Part shown: positions 1-9,060 of the stretch, piece after piece
How positions within the stretch are numbered: position 1 is the first letter of the stretch
Layout: every line of letters starts with the position of its first letter
Source: JBKQHQ01 sp052148715
Lineage (GTDB): Bacteria > Pseudomonadota > Alphaproteobacteria > Rhizobiales > Xanthobacteraceae
Direction: 5' to 3'
NCBI GenBank assembly: GCA_052148715.1
Contig: JBKQHQ010000232.1
Location: 1-57,960 of the forward strand
DNA: 57,960 bases
Translations under genes and position numbers: made by a program
Notes under the pieces: model-generated
What the model saw: only the letters and a program-made list of their open reading frames with translations
Database searches by the model: none
What the model was told of the DNA's origin: nothing

Positions 1-1
1 A

Positions 2-1330
2 GGCAAGGCGTCGTGCTATGGCTCTTCATGGCGTGATCTCCGCCGGCGTTGCAACGCCGGAATCGCTTGTTGGACCAAGCTGGAGATTACGCCGCCTTCA
101 CTTTCCAACCACTCCCGCTACGGCACCAACGGCGGTAGTCCACAAGTGTCATATACCGTTACTGGAAACAATCAGGATACAACGCTCAGTCAGACAATAT
201 CAGTTATTGGCGTCAACGGTACTCTTTTGTTCGTCACCGCGACCTGTACGCCCGCGCCTCCTCCTTCTACTTCTTCCAGCGGCGTACCAACCGACAGCCA
301 GAACCTCCGCTCGCTGCAATTAGAGGTGACGAAAACAGTCGCTGCGGCCTCGGGCGCTGCCATCACAAGCGCAGTGGGTGGCGCCATCAATGATGCGTTC
401 TCGGCTACGGGCGGTACGCCAGTCACGGTCGGCCCAAACGGCGTCGCCTTTAACTTCGCGGCCGAGCCTCAGCGCGATCCACGCCTTGCGGAAATCTCAA
501 ACGTCTTCGCCTATGGGGGCAACGTCTATAAGGCGCCGCCTCGTGCACCTCTCTACTTGCCGGAGTGGAGTGCCTGGGCAGACATTCGCGGCACCGGTTT
601 CGATCGCGACGACTTATCGGGCGACCTACATGGGCATCAGATCAACATTACCGGCGGCATCGGCCGCAAGCTGACCCCGGACATCTTGGTCGGTCTGGTC
701 ACTGGGTATGAAAACTTCAACTTCACGGACAGCTCCATCGCCGGAAAGATGACCGGCGACGGCGGCACGATCGGCAGCTACGCCGCATGGCGCTTCGGCC
801 CACATTGGCGGCTCGATGGCATGTTCGGCTGGTCGGACATCTTCTACAATGCGACAGCAGGCGCGGCGGCGGGCTCATTTACAGGCTCGCGCTGGCTCAG
901 CTCCGGCGGTTTCACCGGCAACTATGCTTTCGGGAGCGCAATCCTCGAACCTTCGGCAAACGTCTATGCGCTCTGGGAGCATGAGGGCGCATGGACCGAC
1001 ACCCTTGGCACATTGCAGGACGCCCGGAGCTTCTCGGTTGGGCGGGTTAGTTTGGGCGACAAGGTAAGCTATCCGTGGTGGGCGGGGAACGTGCGGATTG
1101 CGCCCTATCTCGGGCTGTATGGAGACTGGCGCTTTTCAACTGACAATGCGCTGCCGGTGGCGGTGCCGTATGTCGGGATCAAGGACGGCTGGTCGGCGCG
1201 CGCGACTGCCGGCGTGACAATGCTTCCAGGCACCAGCGGCGTCACCATTTCGCTTGGCGGAGAACTCGGCGGCCTCGGTGCCGGCTACGACCTGTGGTCC
1301 GTGAATGGGCGAGTGAGTTGGCCGTTCTGA
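2..1330 (+). CDS. Autotransporter outer-membrane beta-barrel protein, 5' end cut by window edge
   Basis: The reading frame is open from the first bases of the window, and the earliest usable internal start (GTG at 146) would give a protein with no signal peptide, so the true start lies upstream. The C-terminal ~250 residues have alternating aromatic/glycine beta strands (Gly-Tyr-Glu, Trp-Arg-Phe-Gly, Asp-Gly-Met-Phe-Gly-Trp) and finish with Val-Ser-Trp-Pro-Phe. A terminal aromatic residue is the usual signature for insertion of outer-membrane barrels by the BAM machinery. The pattern fits the autotransporter beta-domain (PF03797 type). A Thr/Ser/Pro-rich linker lies near residues 80-100 of the visible part. 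The passenger is outside the window, so its function cannot be stated. The first ~45 residues read less convincingly as protein, so an upstream frameshift is possible. Confidence 0.78.
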   Translation, partial: GKASCYGSSWRDLRRRCNAGIACWTKLEITPPSLSNHSRYGTNGGSPQVSYTVTGNNQDTTLSQTISVIGVNGTLLFVTATCTPAPPPSTSSSGVPTDSQNLRSLQLEVTKTVAAASGAAITSAVGGAINDAFSATGGTPVTVGPNGVAFNFAAEPQRDPRLAEISNVFAYGGNVYKAPPRAPLYLPEWSAWADIRGTGFDRDDLSGDLHGHQINITGGIGRKLTPDILVGLVTGYENFNFTDSSIAGKMTGDGGTIGSYAAWRFGPHWRLDGMFGWSDIFYNATAGAAAGSFTGSRWLSSGGFTGNYAFGSAILEPSANVYALWEHEGAWTDTLGTLQDARSFSVGRVSLGDKVSYPWWAGNVRIAPYLGLYGDWRFSTDNALPVAVPYVGIKDGWSARATAGVTMLPGTSGVTISLGGELGGLGAGYDLWSVNGRVSWPF

Positions 1331-1608
1331 GTTATCGTGAACAACTGACGCCGTCGCAGAATTTACGCGATTGACCACCGCAGGTGGATAGAGGCTTCAC
1401 GTTCTTTCACGGTATTGAACAAGCGTCTCCGGCGTGACGGAGCCTTGCGGCGGCGATGCCCGCTAATGGCACACTCCCGCCGTGCCGGCGGGGGCGGCCC
1501 TCTGGTCCGCTTCCCGGGCATTGCCGTCGCCAGGCGGTTTCTGGCGCGATCGGGCAACGGCTGTAGATGACCCTAAGCGAGCATTGGCGGTCCGCTTTCC
1601 AAGTCCCA

Positions 1609-3351
1609 CTACGCCCGATCACCCTGCCGACTTTGGCCCGACGGGGGTGATCGCGACCTGACGAACCGCAGGTTCTGGACACGGCCGTCATCGATCGACA
1701 AGGCATTGCACTCGCCGTCGGCCCCACACACAAACTTCAGACTTCCGATCGGAAAGGCCCCGGCGAAAGCGTCATTGCCGATGGGCTCCAGATCGATGTC
1801 TCCCCTCGGATAGTGAACTTTAAGCGCACCACCGCGAACGAACACGTCATACGTAACACCCAGTTCGGCGCTGTAGAATTGGCCCTCGTAGGCCTTGAGC
1901 CGCTCCGCCGTAGGCTGGGTGATCAGGATGCGCCTCATAGGAAGGCTTGCGCCATCCTGATGGAGGATAGCGTTCTGAGTCTTTCCGCCTTCCGTTGGGT
2001 CGTCGAAGACAACTTCTGCCGGAACCACTCGAAGGCGGAAGGCGGTGTTGGAGACTGCGTACATTGGAAACGATGACTGGCCGGTGGCGCGCGCGACGAG
2101 GCGGTCCTTATCCTTGCTGAAGGAAATGATGAAGCCCGGCCTGAGTTCATCCTGGAGTTCATAGTCACCGACGTAGGCGTCGAGGACTTTGGGATCGATT
2201 GCGACTTCCGGCATGTCACCGAGCGATGGCTTGTCAGGCGTAGGCTGCAAACGATCTTCCAGATAGATGTCGGCGATCTTGAATGAGAGCGCTGTTGGGT
2301 TCACGTCCTCCGCGTTGGCGAGGACCACGACCGAGAAACGTTGGTCCGGAAACCTGAGGATATTGGTTCGATATGCGGCATCGCCGCCGGCGTGCTCAAC
2401 CGTCCTGAGCCCACGGTATTTGCCGATTTCAAGGCCAGAGGCGTACTCGATTTCCTTGCCGTTATTGAGTTTACCCTTCTCCTGCATCTGGGCCAAAAGC
2501 GCGGGGCCGCCGACCTCGCCGGTGTAGAAGTTCTCATTCCAACGCGCCAAGTCGCCGACCGTTGAAAACAGACGGAACAACTCAGCGCTACATACTGATA
2601 TTTGCCGTCTGGTTGCCGCGCGTAGGAATAGGCTCGATCCTTGACGACGAGCCGATAGTCGTCCTGGAAGTGTGTGTGAGCCATGCTCAGGGGGTCGAAG
2701 ATGTGCTCCTTCGCAAACTCGGGCAACGTCTTGCCAGACACCTGCTTCACTACCATCGCGAGCAAGGTGTAGCCGCTGTTGCTATAGAGGAATTGGTCGC
2801 CAGGCGCGAAGTTCAGCTCGGTTTGCTGAAACAGCAGGCGGGCGACATCATTGTCCGTGATCACGTCGTCAAGCCGCCATCCTGCGAGGAGCAGGAGGTT
2901 CCACTGGTCTCGCATGCCGCTCGTGTGATGAAGCAACTGGCGGATCGTGATCACCTTGCCGAAGTCGTGTAACTTCGGAAGGTATTTGCGCACGTCGTCG
3001 TCCAGAGACAATTTTCCATCTTGGACGAGGAGGTGGATCGCGAAGGCGGTAAACTGTTTGGAGACCGAGGCTAGGGGGAACACGGTCGCCGGCGAGTTAG
3101 GCACGCCATACTCCAGATTGGCCGCGCCATAGCCTTGGCTGTAGACGATCTTACCGTTCTGAATGATGGCGATGGAAGCTCCGGGTGAGTCCGGCCCAGC
3201 CCATTGAGCAAAAAGCTGATCGACGGCGTGCGCCATAGGTCCTTCGACGGGTGTAGCGGGGAGGTGTGGCCTCCGTCTGAGCGTCACCGACGCGAGGCGC
3301 CAAAAGACAAAGCACCGCAACAGCGGCCGCCACGCTCCTAGCCAGCATCAT
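1609..3351 (-). pseudogene. Class C beta-lactamase-like serine hydrolase, disrupted by two frameshifts
   Basis: Three reading frames on the minus strand together make one serine hydrolase of the beta-lactamase/penicillin-binding-protein-like family. Frame one starts at ATG 3351 and holds a clean signal peptide (MMLARSVAA..., cleavage near Gly-Asp-Ala-Gln). Near 3240-3255 the frame must shift to reach the catalytic domain, which carries the SxxK motif (Ser-Val-Ser-Lys, about 3057-3068) and the Tyr-Ser-Asn motif (about 2775). Near 2580 it shifts back for the C-terminal half (Phe-Ser-Thr-Val-Gly-Asp-Leu-Ala-Arg-Trp), which ends at 1609. The first and third segments are in the same frame, so the two shifts cancel. 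Either the gene is dead or the sequence carries two indel errors. An intact protein would be exported and hydrolyse a beta-lactam, ester or peptide substrate. Confidence 0.8.
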
Positions 3352-3550
3352 GCTTCCCCAATTGCGCTCTAAGGTTGCACTAAGGACCGCAATCCGCAAG
3401 CGCGACTGTGGCAAATGCCCGTGTCGGAAATTGGCACAGGGCTGCCTATCCCAGATGTCCGCCCTTACGGAGAGTCTTGGGTGGTAAGCGGACATGGGAC
3501 CGCGCTATTCGATCGCCTCGTCGGCGAGGGCGACACGCACCAGCGCCGCC

Positions 3551-3961
3551 TCAGCCTTGCACGCCAAAAATGATGTGCACGATGCGCTGCACTTCACCAA
3601 ACTGCTTCGCGTCCAGGTCATAGGTCACCTCAACGTAATTGCGGTCCCTTCTGGCGATTTCGAAGGCGAGACGTGAGGGCGTGAACTCAAGGATCCGCAG
3701 CCGGAAGTGGCCAGTATAGGTGTCGTGATCGTGGGTCTCGATGTAGCAGACGCCCCCGTCATCGTCCTCAAACTGACGCTGAACGAGAAGATAGGGTTTG
3801 TCGTCCGCCGACGGATCGAAGTCATCGTCACTAAGGGCCTCGCTGTCGAACGAAACCTGGAAGTATTGGTCGCCGGACTCTCCGACAGACACGTTTTTGG
3901 CGTGTAGCCTCATCGAAGTAGCCCTTGTTTCCACAAGGTACCAATCAATCCCTATCGCCAC
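3551..3961 (-). CDS. Hypothetical protein, acidic, about 136 residues
   Basis: A 136-residue reading frame on the minus strand that I do not recognise. The protein is acidic in its middle (a Ser-Asp-Asp-Asp-Phe-Asp cluster, later Glu-Asp-Asp-Asp-Gly-Gly) and rich in aromatic and beta-prone residues, with no signal peptide or membrane segment. Codon use matches the surrounding high-GC genes and the opposite strand offers only fragmented frames, which supports a real gene. An internal Met at residue 17 (ATG 3913, Met-Arg-Leu-His-Ala-Lys) is an alternative start. It lies between the broken serine hydrolase and the recombinase remnant, so context gives no role. Confidence 0.55.
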   Translation of the reverse strand: MAIGIDWYLVETRATSMRLHAKNVSVGESGDQYFQVSFDSEALSDDDFDPSADDKPYLLVQRQFEDDDGGVCYIETHDHDTYTGHFRLRILEFTPSRLAFEIARRDRNYVEVTYDLDAKQFGEVQRIVHIIFGVQG

Positions 3962-4072
3962 CTCAATTGCCAGAACGTGCGCCTGAGCTCAAGCATGCTA
4001 TCGCACGGCAAATGGGAGCGGGGCGCCCGGCTCGATCAAGGGGGCACGGCGGATCGCCTCTGCCCAGGAGGA

Positions 4073-4423
4073 TCAGACATCGACTTGCTCCGCTATGGCA
4101 AGGGCGTCGTCGACCTCAATGCCGAGGTAGCGAACCGTGCTTTCTATTTTCGTGTGTCCCAGCAATAGCTGGACCGTCCGCAGGTTTCCAGTTCGGCGGT
4201 AGATCAGCGTCACCTTGGTTCGGCGCAGCGAGTGCGTTCCGAAAAGGCTTGGGTTCAGGCCAATGCTCGCAATCCACCGGGACACCAGCCGGGCATACTG
4301 CCTGGTCGAGATGGCTTGGATGCAACCGCCACGGCATGCGAAGAGGAATTGGCCGGGCCTCTTGTCTGCGGCTTTGATGTAACCGTCGATCGCCTCCCGG
4401 GTTGGCTCGGTCAGCTCAATCAA
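4073..4423 (-). pseudogene. Tyrosine recombinase/integrase, C-terminal catalytic remnant
   Basis: The 116 residues match the C-terminal half of the short phage-integrase-like proteins common in rhizobia. They contain the His-Ser-Leu-Arg-Arg box (HxxR), Leu-Leu-Gly-His, and the nucleophile region Thr-Val-Arg-Tyr-Leu-Gly with the catalytic Tyr. The N-terminal part with the first catalytic Arg is missing. The frame can only open at a TTG (4423), immediately preceded by an in-frame TGA, and the neighbouring UPF0210 gene ends 17 bases away. The remnant is therefore cut exactly at the boundary with the next gene. It probably has no recombinase activity and marks an old mobile-element junction. A full-length relative would be about 190 residues. 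Confidence 0.75.
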
Positions 4424-4439
4424 ATGTCAAACCACAGCA

Positions 4440-5810
4440 CTAATTGCTCAACGCCTGCAGCGGGGAGGGAATGCGGCCGCCGCGGGCGACGAAGCGGCGG
4501 CTCAAGCATTTGTTGACCGGGATGATCGGCGCGCGGCCCAACAGGCCGCCGAAGTCGACCCAGTCGCCGACGCTCTTGCCGGCCACCGGAATGATGCGCA
4601 CCGCGGTGGTCTTCTTGTTGATCATGCCGATCGCGGCCTCGTCGGCGATGATCGCCGACAAGGTTTCCGGCGGGGTGTCGCCGGGCACCGCGATCATGTC
4701 GAGGCCGACCGAGCAGACGGCGGTCATCGCTTCGAGCTTGTCGATCGTTATCGCCCCGCTCGCGGCTGCCTCGATCATGCCCTGATCCTCGGACAGGGGG
4801 ATGAAGGCGCCGGAAAGGCCGCCGACATAGCTCGAGGCCATCGCTCCGCCTTTCTTCACGGCATCGTTGAGCAGGGCGAGCGCCGCGGTCGAGCCATGGG
4901 TGCCGACCCGCTCCAACCCGATCTCCTCGAGAATGCGGGCGACGCTGTCGCCTTCCGCGGGCGTCGGCGCCAAGGATAGATCGACGATCCCGAACGGGAT
5001 GCCAAGCCGGCTCGCGGCGGCGCGCCCGACCAGCTCTCCGGCGCGCGTGATCTTGAAAGCGGTACGGCGGATGATGGCCGTCAGGGTGCCGAAATCGACG
5101 TCGCCCGCCGCCTTGATGGCCCGATAGACGACGCCGGGGCCACTGACGCCGACATTGACCACGCAATCGGCCTCGCTGGCGCCATGAAAAGCGCCGGCCA
5201 TGAACGGATTGTCCTCAACGGCGTTGCAGAACACGACGAGCTTGGCGCAGCCGATCGACCCGGCGGCGGCGGTCAATTCCGCGGTGCGCCTGATCGTGCG
5301 GCCCATCTCGGCGATGGCGTCCATGTTCAATCCGGCGCGGGTCGAGCCGATGTTGACGGAGGCGCACAGCCGCTGCGTGCTCGCCAAGGCCTGCGGGAGC
5401 GCGGCGATCAGGTTCGCGTCGACTGTCGTCATGCCCTTCTCGACATGCGCCGAGAAGCCGCCGATGAAGTCCACGTTCACCGTCTGGGCCGCGCGGTCGA
5501 GCGTTTGCGCCAGTTGCAGCAAGTCGTTGCCGGTGCTTCTTCCGGCGATCAGCGAGATCGGCGTGACGGCGATGCGATTGTTGATGATCGGCAGCCCGAA
5601 CTCGCGCGTCAGCTCGGCGCTGACGCGATACAGGTCCTTGGCGACCGTCGTCACCTTGTCGTAGATGTTGCGGCAGAGCGTTGCGCCCGCTTCGCTGACG
5701 CAGTCGAACAGGCTGATGCCGAGCGTAATGGTGCGAATGTCGAGCTGCTCGGTGCGCACCATGCTGATGGTTTCGAGAATCTCCTCGCCGGAAAAGTTGA
5801 GGTTTCGCAT
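4440..5810 (-). CDS. UPF0210 / DUF711 (PFL) family protein
   Basis: A 456-residue cytosolic protein, full length for the family, starting at ATG 5810. Family hallmarks include the N-terminal Glu-Glu-Ile-Leu-Glu-Thr-Ile region, Asn-Asn-Arg-Ile-Ala-Val-Thr-Pro-Ile-Ser, Asp-Phe-Ile-Gly-Gly-Phe-Ser-Ala and Asp-Leu-Ser-Leu-Ala-Pro-Thr-Pro. The family's biochemical reaction is not established to my knowledge. Structural work places it near glycyl-radical/PFL-like folds, but there is no glycyl-radical motif here. It is almost always next to an ACT-domain protein of the UPF0237 family, and that partner lies just upstream (5885-6193), so the two are probably one operon and may form a ligand-regulated complex. 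The last codons run to within 17 bases of the recombinase remnant. Confidence 0.9.
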   Translation of the reverse strand: MRNLNFSGEEILETISMVRTEQLDIRTITLGISLFDCVSEAGATLCRNIYDKVTTVAKDLYRVSAELTREFGLPIINNRIAVTPISLIAGRSTGNDLLQLAQTLDRAAQTVNVDFIGGFSAHVEKGMTTVDANLIAALPQALASTQRLCASVNIGSTRAGLNMDAIAEMGRTIRRTAELTAAAGSIGCAKLVVFCNAVEDNPFMAGAFHGASEADCVVNVGVSGPGVVYRAIKAAGDVDFGTLTAIIRRTAFKITRAGELVGRAAASRLGIPFGIVDLSLAPTPAEGDSVARILEEIGLERVGTHGSTAALALLNDAVKKGGAMASSYVGGLSGAFIPLSEDQGMIEAAASGAITIDKLEAMTAVCSVGLDMIAVPGDTPPETLSAIIADEAAIGMINKKTTAVRIIPVAGKSVGDWVDFGGLLGRAPIIPVNKCLSRRFVARGGRIPSPLQALSN

Positions 5811-5826
5811 CCGCTCGGCCGACCTT

Positions 5827-5887
5827 TCTAGACCGCTTCCCGATTTCCTGCGGAAAACCGGTGTCCACTTTTCCGGGAAATGCTCTA
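5827..5887. repeat. Short palindromic intergenic repeat of the kind seen in Bradyrhizobium relatives
   Basis: Between the ACT-domain gene and the UPF0210 gene lies a short imperfect palindrome built from TTTCCTGCGGAAAA and TTTTCCGGGAAA around an ACCGGTGTCC core. Similar elements are scattered between genes in many Hyphomicrobiales genomes (recalled, not searched). It overlaps the last bases of the ACT gene. In the transcript it would fold into a hairpin between the two cistrons, where it could trim or stabilise the operon mRNA. Confidence 0.6.
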
Positions 5888-6193
5888 AACCCGGTGCATC
5901 GCCTTGAAAATTTCCTCCCGCTGGATCTCAACGCGCACGGCGAGCTCGGCGCCGCGGCGCTGCAGCCGCTCGCTCAGCTCGGCGAACGAGATCGTCGCGG
6001 TGCCGAGGTCGACCATCATGATCATGGTGAAGAAATCGCGGATAACCGATTGGCTGATGTCGAGAATATTCACATTGGCCGCGGCGATGATCTCGGCGAT
6101 CCCGGCGATGATGCCAATTCGGTCGGAGCCGATGATGGTCACGATCGCGCGGCCCGATAATGAGCCGCCCTGGTCTTGCTGTTGATCCGCCAT
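5885..6193 (-). CDS. ACT domain protein, UPF0237 family
   Basis: 102 residues from ATG 6193. After a short Gln/Gly-rich lead, residues 15-95 form one ACT domain: Val-Thr-Ile-Ile-Gly-Ser-Asp-Arg-Ile-Gly-Ile-Ile-Ala-Gly, then Ala-Asn-Val-Asn-Ile-Leu-Asp-Ile-Ser-Gln and a Met-Ile-Met-Met-Val-Asp strand. ACT domains bind small ligands, usually amino acids, and act as allosteric sensors. Stand-alone UPF0237 members are characteristically encoded beside a UPF0210 protein, as here (74 bases upstream of it, same strand). I infer that it senses a metabolite for that partner. A longer reading upstream to 6427 is open but has the composition of a shadow frame, so ATG 6193 is preferred. Confidence 0.85.
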   Translation of the reverse strand: MADQQQDQGGSLSGRAIVTIIGSDRIGIIAGIAEIIAAANVNILDISQSVIRDFFTMIMMVDLGTATISFAELSERLQRRGAELAVRVEIQREEIFKAMHRV

Positions 6194-6717
6194 GCCGTGC
6201 GTCCGCGCCGAGCCCCGCAAAGGTCGGCCGGACCTTATCGAGCTTCCCCGGCAATTCCCAGCCGGGGCGCCAAAGCACGGTCGGGTTTGCGACGTTTCCG
6301 CGACGAGGCACGCCCTGCCGGTTGCCCGCTGTCTGCGATGCGCCGCATGCGGGAGGAAACCGTGTCCGCGGTGCCCAACGCGCTCCTTGCTATCCCCAAG
6401 TGGCGGTGGAAGCATTTGACGCGCCACGCTAAACAGGGTTTCAGTGGGCCGCTGGCGCAGGTTCCGGCGCAGCTTGCCCTTGGGCTAGACCGCGCGAGGC
6501 GGATGTTTCCGCCTTGCGAAGACTGAAGTAAGGGAATCGGGACAGCCGAGTTCCCGTGGCGGATGCCGGTTCGCCGTCAGAAACTTGCGCCGATCGATAG
6601 TCCTGGAGGCCGTCCCGGTTCCACAAGGAACGAGATGGACTCTGAGTGGTGGGGAGAAGTTTCGTGTCCGCGAGAAAACCCTATCAGGGGAGGGTGGAGG
6701 CCGTCAGCAACCCGTCC
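6194..6717. other. Intergenic region, about 520 bases, no gene seen
   Basis: This lies between the divergent ACT gene and the RND exporter and should hold both promoters. Open frames exist on both strands but none shows a recognisable protein. A Shine-Dalgarno-like GGGGAGGG run sits around 6687-6694 ahead of the exporter. Confidence 0.5.
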
Positions 6718-9054
6718 ATGACGGCCGCCCGAGGGCCGCGTCGTCTGGCGCTCGGCATCGAGCGCATCGGCCTCATCTCCTTGCGCTACCCGTTCCTTCT
6801 GACGCTCCTGCTGGCGGTGCTGACGTATGGGGCGGCGCTCGGCATCGAGCGCATCAGGGTCGATGATTCGCTGAGCCAGCTGTTTCGCTCCGACTCACCC
6901 GAGTTCAAGCAATTCGAAGAAGTCACGAAACGCTTTCCGTCGAGCGAGTACGACGCGCTGGTCGTGATCGAAGGCAAGACGCTGCTCGAGCGCGAATCGC
7001 TCGAAAAGCTGCGCGACCTCGTCACTGACCTGCAGCTGATCGACGGTATGCGCGGGCTCATCTCGATCTACTCGGCGCGCCAGCCGCCGGAGAACGGCCA
7101 TCTGCCCGGTGCCTTGTTCCCACCGGATCTGCCGCAGGGCGAAGCGTACAAGGAGCTGATCGACCGCGTCCTGAAGAACGAGATCATTCGCGGCAAGCTC
7201 CTATCGGAGGACGGCGAGCTCACGCTGGTGGTCGTCGCGCTCGATCCGGCGGTGGTGGCGACCAAGGGCCTGCAGGACGTCATCGCCGAGATCCGCAAGC
7301 TCGCCAAGGATGACCTCGCGGGCACCGACCTTAATGTGCAGCTCTCGGGCGTGCCGGTGATGCAGCTCGAGATCCGCAACGCGGTCGAGCGCGACCGGAT
7401 GATCTACAACGCCTTCGGGTTTGCGGCCGGATGCCTGATCGCGATCCTGTTCTTCCGCCGGGTATCGTTCATGATCATCGCCGCCGGGCCCCCGCTGGTC
7501 GCCATTCTTCTGGCACTGGGCGCGCTGGGGTGGCTCGGTTTCCGCCTCAATATGTTTCTCAACGTGATGACGCCGCTCATCATGGTGATCAGCTTCTCGG
7601 ACAGCATGCAGCTGACATTCGCGGCGCGCGACCGGCTGCTGCACGGCGAGAACAAGTACGAGGCGCTGCGCAAGGCGATCCTGATCGTCGGGCCGGCCTG
7701 TGTTCTCACCCACGCCACCGCGGGGATCTCGTTCATCGCGCTGCAGTTTTCCGACTCCGACCTGATCCGCTCGTTCGGCGAGGCGGGCCTGCTGGCAACG
7801 GTCATCGCTCTCGTCGCCGTGCTGACGCTGGTGCCGCTGTTCGGGGTGCTGCTGCTGCGCAAGGAGGTGCGGTTTGCCGAGAAGGTCAGGCACTCCGATA
7901 TCGGCGTGAATGTGCTGCGCCGGTTCTGCGGCTGGATCGCCGTGCACATGGTAAGCCGTCCCGCGCTCTATACCCTCGTCAGCATCCTCGTGGTCGGCGG
8001 CCTGGCGTATGTTTATGCCAATCTCGAGCCGCGCTATCGGCTCGCCGATCAGGTGCCGAACCGCGAGCAGGCGGTGGCGGCGAGCGGCCGGCTCGACGCC
8101 AAGCTTACCGGCGCCAACCCGATCGACGTGCTGATCGAGTTTCCGAAGGGCGCCTCGCTCTACGCGCCGGAGACGCTCGCGACCATCGCCGACGTGCACG
8201 CGATCGTCGAGAAGCAGGCGGGTGTCGGCAATGTCTGGTCGGTGGAGACGCTGCGCCGCTGGCTCGCCGAGAAGGCGGGCAGATCCGACGTGGACACACT
8301 CAAGGAATATGTCGATATGCTGCCGACATATCTGGTGCGCCGTTTCATTTCGGCCGAGCAGGACGCCGTCGTGGTCACCGGCCGCATTCCCGACGTGGAT
8401 GCGAGCGCGCTCTTGCCGGTCGTCGAGAAGCTGGACGCGACGTTGGACGCCGTGCGGGTCAAGCATCCTGGATTCCAGATCGCGGTCACCGGCCTGTCGG
8501 CGATCGCCGCGCGCAACAGCGCCAGCATGATTGGGAAACTGAACCGGGCGCTGACGGTCGAGATCATTTTCGTCGCCGCATTCATCGGCCTCGCCTTCCG
8601 CTCCCTGGTCGTCATGCTCGCCAGCATCCTGCCGGGCATCTTCCCGGTGGTGCTCTCGGGCACCTTGCTGTGGCTGATGGGCGAAGGCTTGCAGTTCGCG
8701 AGCGTCGTGGCGCTGACCGTGTCCTTCGGCCTCGGGCTCAGCGCAACGATCCATTTCCTTAATCGGTTGCGGCTCGAGGACAGGCCCGACGAGGACCCGG
8801 GCGCCGGCGTGGAGCGGGCGACCATTTTGGTTGGACCGGCCTTGATTCTCACGTCGGTGGTGCTGGCCTGCGGGCTCGTGGTGACGGTCTTCTCCGATTT
8901 GCCGTCGCTGCGCCTGTTCGGTTGGCTGAGCGCCTTCGCCATGATGGCCGCGCTCACCGCCGACCTGCTGATCTTGCGGCCGACCGCGATGTTCCTGAAT
9001 AAGATCAGCCGTTTTCTGCGCGGCGAGAAGGTCGCACCGCGGCCGGCGGAGTGA
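6718..9054 (+). CDS. RND superfamily MMPL-type exporter (HpnN-like)
   Basis: About 778 residues from ATG 6718. GTG 6694 and GTG 6646 are in-frame alternatives, and the purine-rich run at 6687-6700 does not decide between them. The topology is the MMPL/RND type: one N-terminal membrane helix (residues ~22-42), a ~180-residue periplasmic domain, five clustered helices, then the same pattern repeated in the C-terminal half (helix, periplasmic domain around Arg-Tyr-Arg-Leu-Ala-Asp-Gln-Val-Pro, five helices). The first transmembrane block carries Ile-Ser-Phe-Ser-Asp-Ser-Met and the second Ser-Phe-Gly-Leu-Gly-Leu-Ser-Ala-Thr. Members move lipids such as hopanoids or other hydrophobic products across the inner membrane by proton-motive force. 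The rhodanese follows after 6 bases. Given the lipid-type genes downstream, export of their product is a reasonable but unproven role. Confidence 0.85.
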   Translation: MTAARGPRRLALGIERIGLISLRYPFLLTLLLAVLTYGAALGIERIRVDDSLSQLFRSDSPEFKQFEEVTKRFPSSEYDALVVIEGKTLLERESLEKLRDLVTDLQLIDGMRGLISIYSARQPPENGHLPGALFPPDLPQGEAYKELIDRVLKNEIIRGKLLSEDGELTLVVVALDPAVVATKGLQDVIAEIRKLAKDDLAGTDLNVQLSGVPVMQLEIRNAVERDRMIYNAFGFAAGCLIAILFFRRVSFMIIAAGPPLVAILLALGALGWLGFRLNMFLNVMTPLIMVISFSDSMQLTFAARDRLLHGENKYEALRKAILIVGPACVLTHATAGISFIALQFSDSDLIRSFGEAGLLATVIALVAVLTLVPLFGVLLLRKEVRFAEKVRHSDIGVNVLRRFCGWIAVHMVSRPALYTLVSILVVGGLAYVYANLEPRYRLADQVPNREQAVAASGRLDAKLTGANPIDVLIEFPKGASLYAPETLATIADVHAIVEKQAGVGNVWSVETLRRWLAEKAGRSDVDTLKEYVDMLPTYLVRRFISAEQDAVVVTGRIPDVDASALLPVVEKLDATLDAVRVKHPGFQIAVTGLSAIAARNSASMIGKLNRALTVEIIFVAAFIGLAFRSLVVMLASILPGIFPVVLSGTLLWLMGEGLQFASVVALTVSFGLGLSATIHFLNRLRLEDRPDEDPGAGVERATILVGPALILTSVVLACGLVVTVFSDLPSLRLFGWLSAFAMMAALTADLLILRPTAMFLNKISRFLRGEKVAPRPAE

Positions 9055-9060
9055 AGCGCG

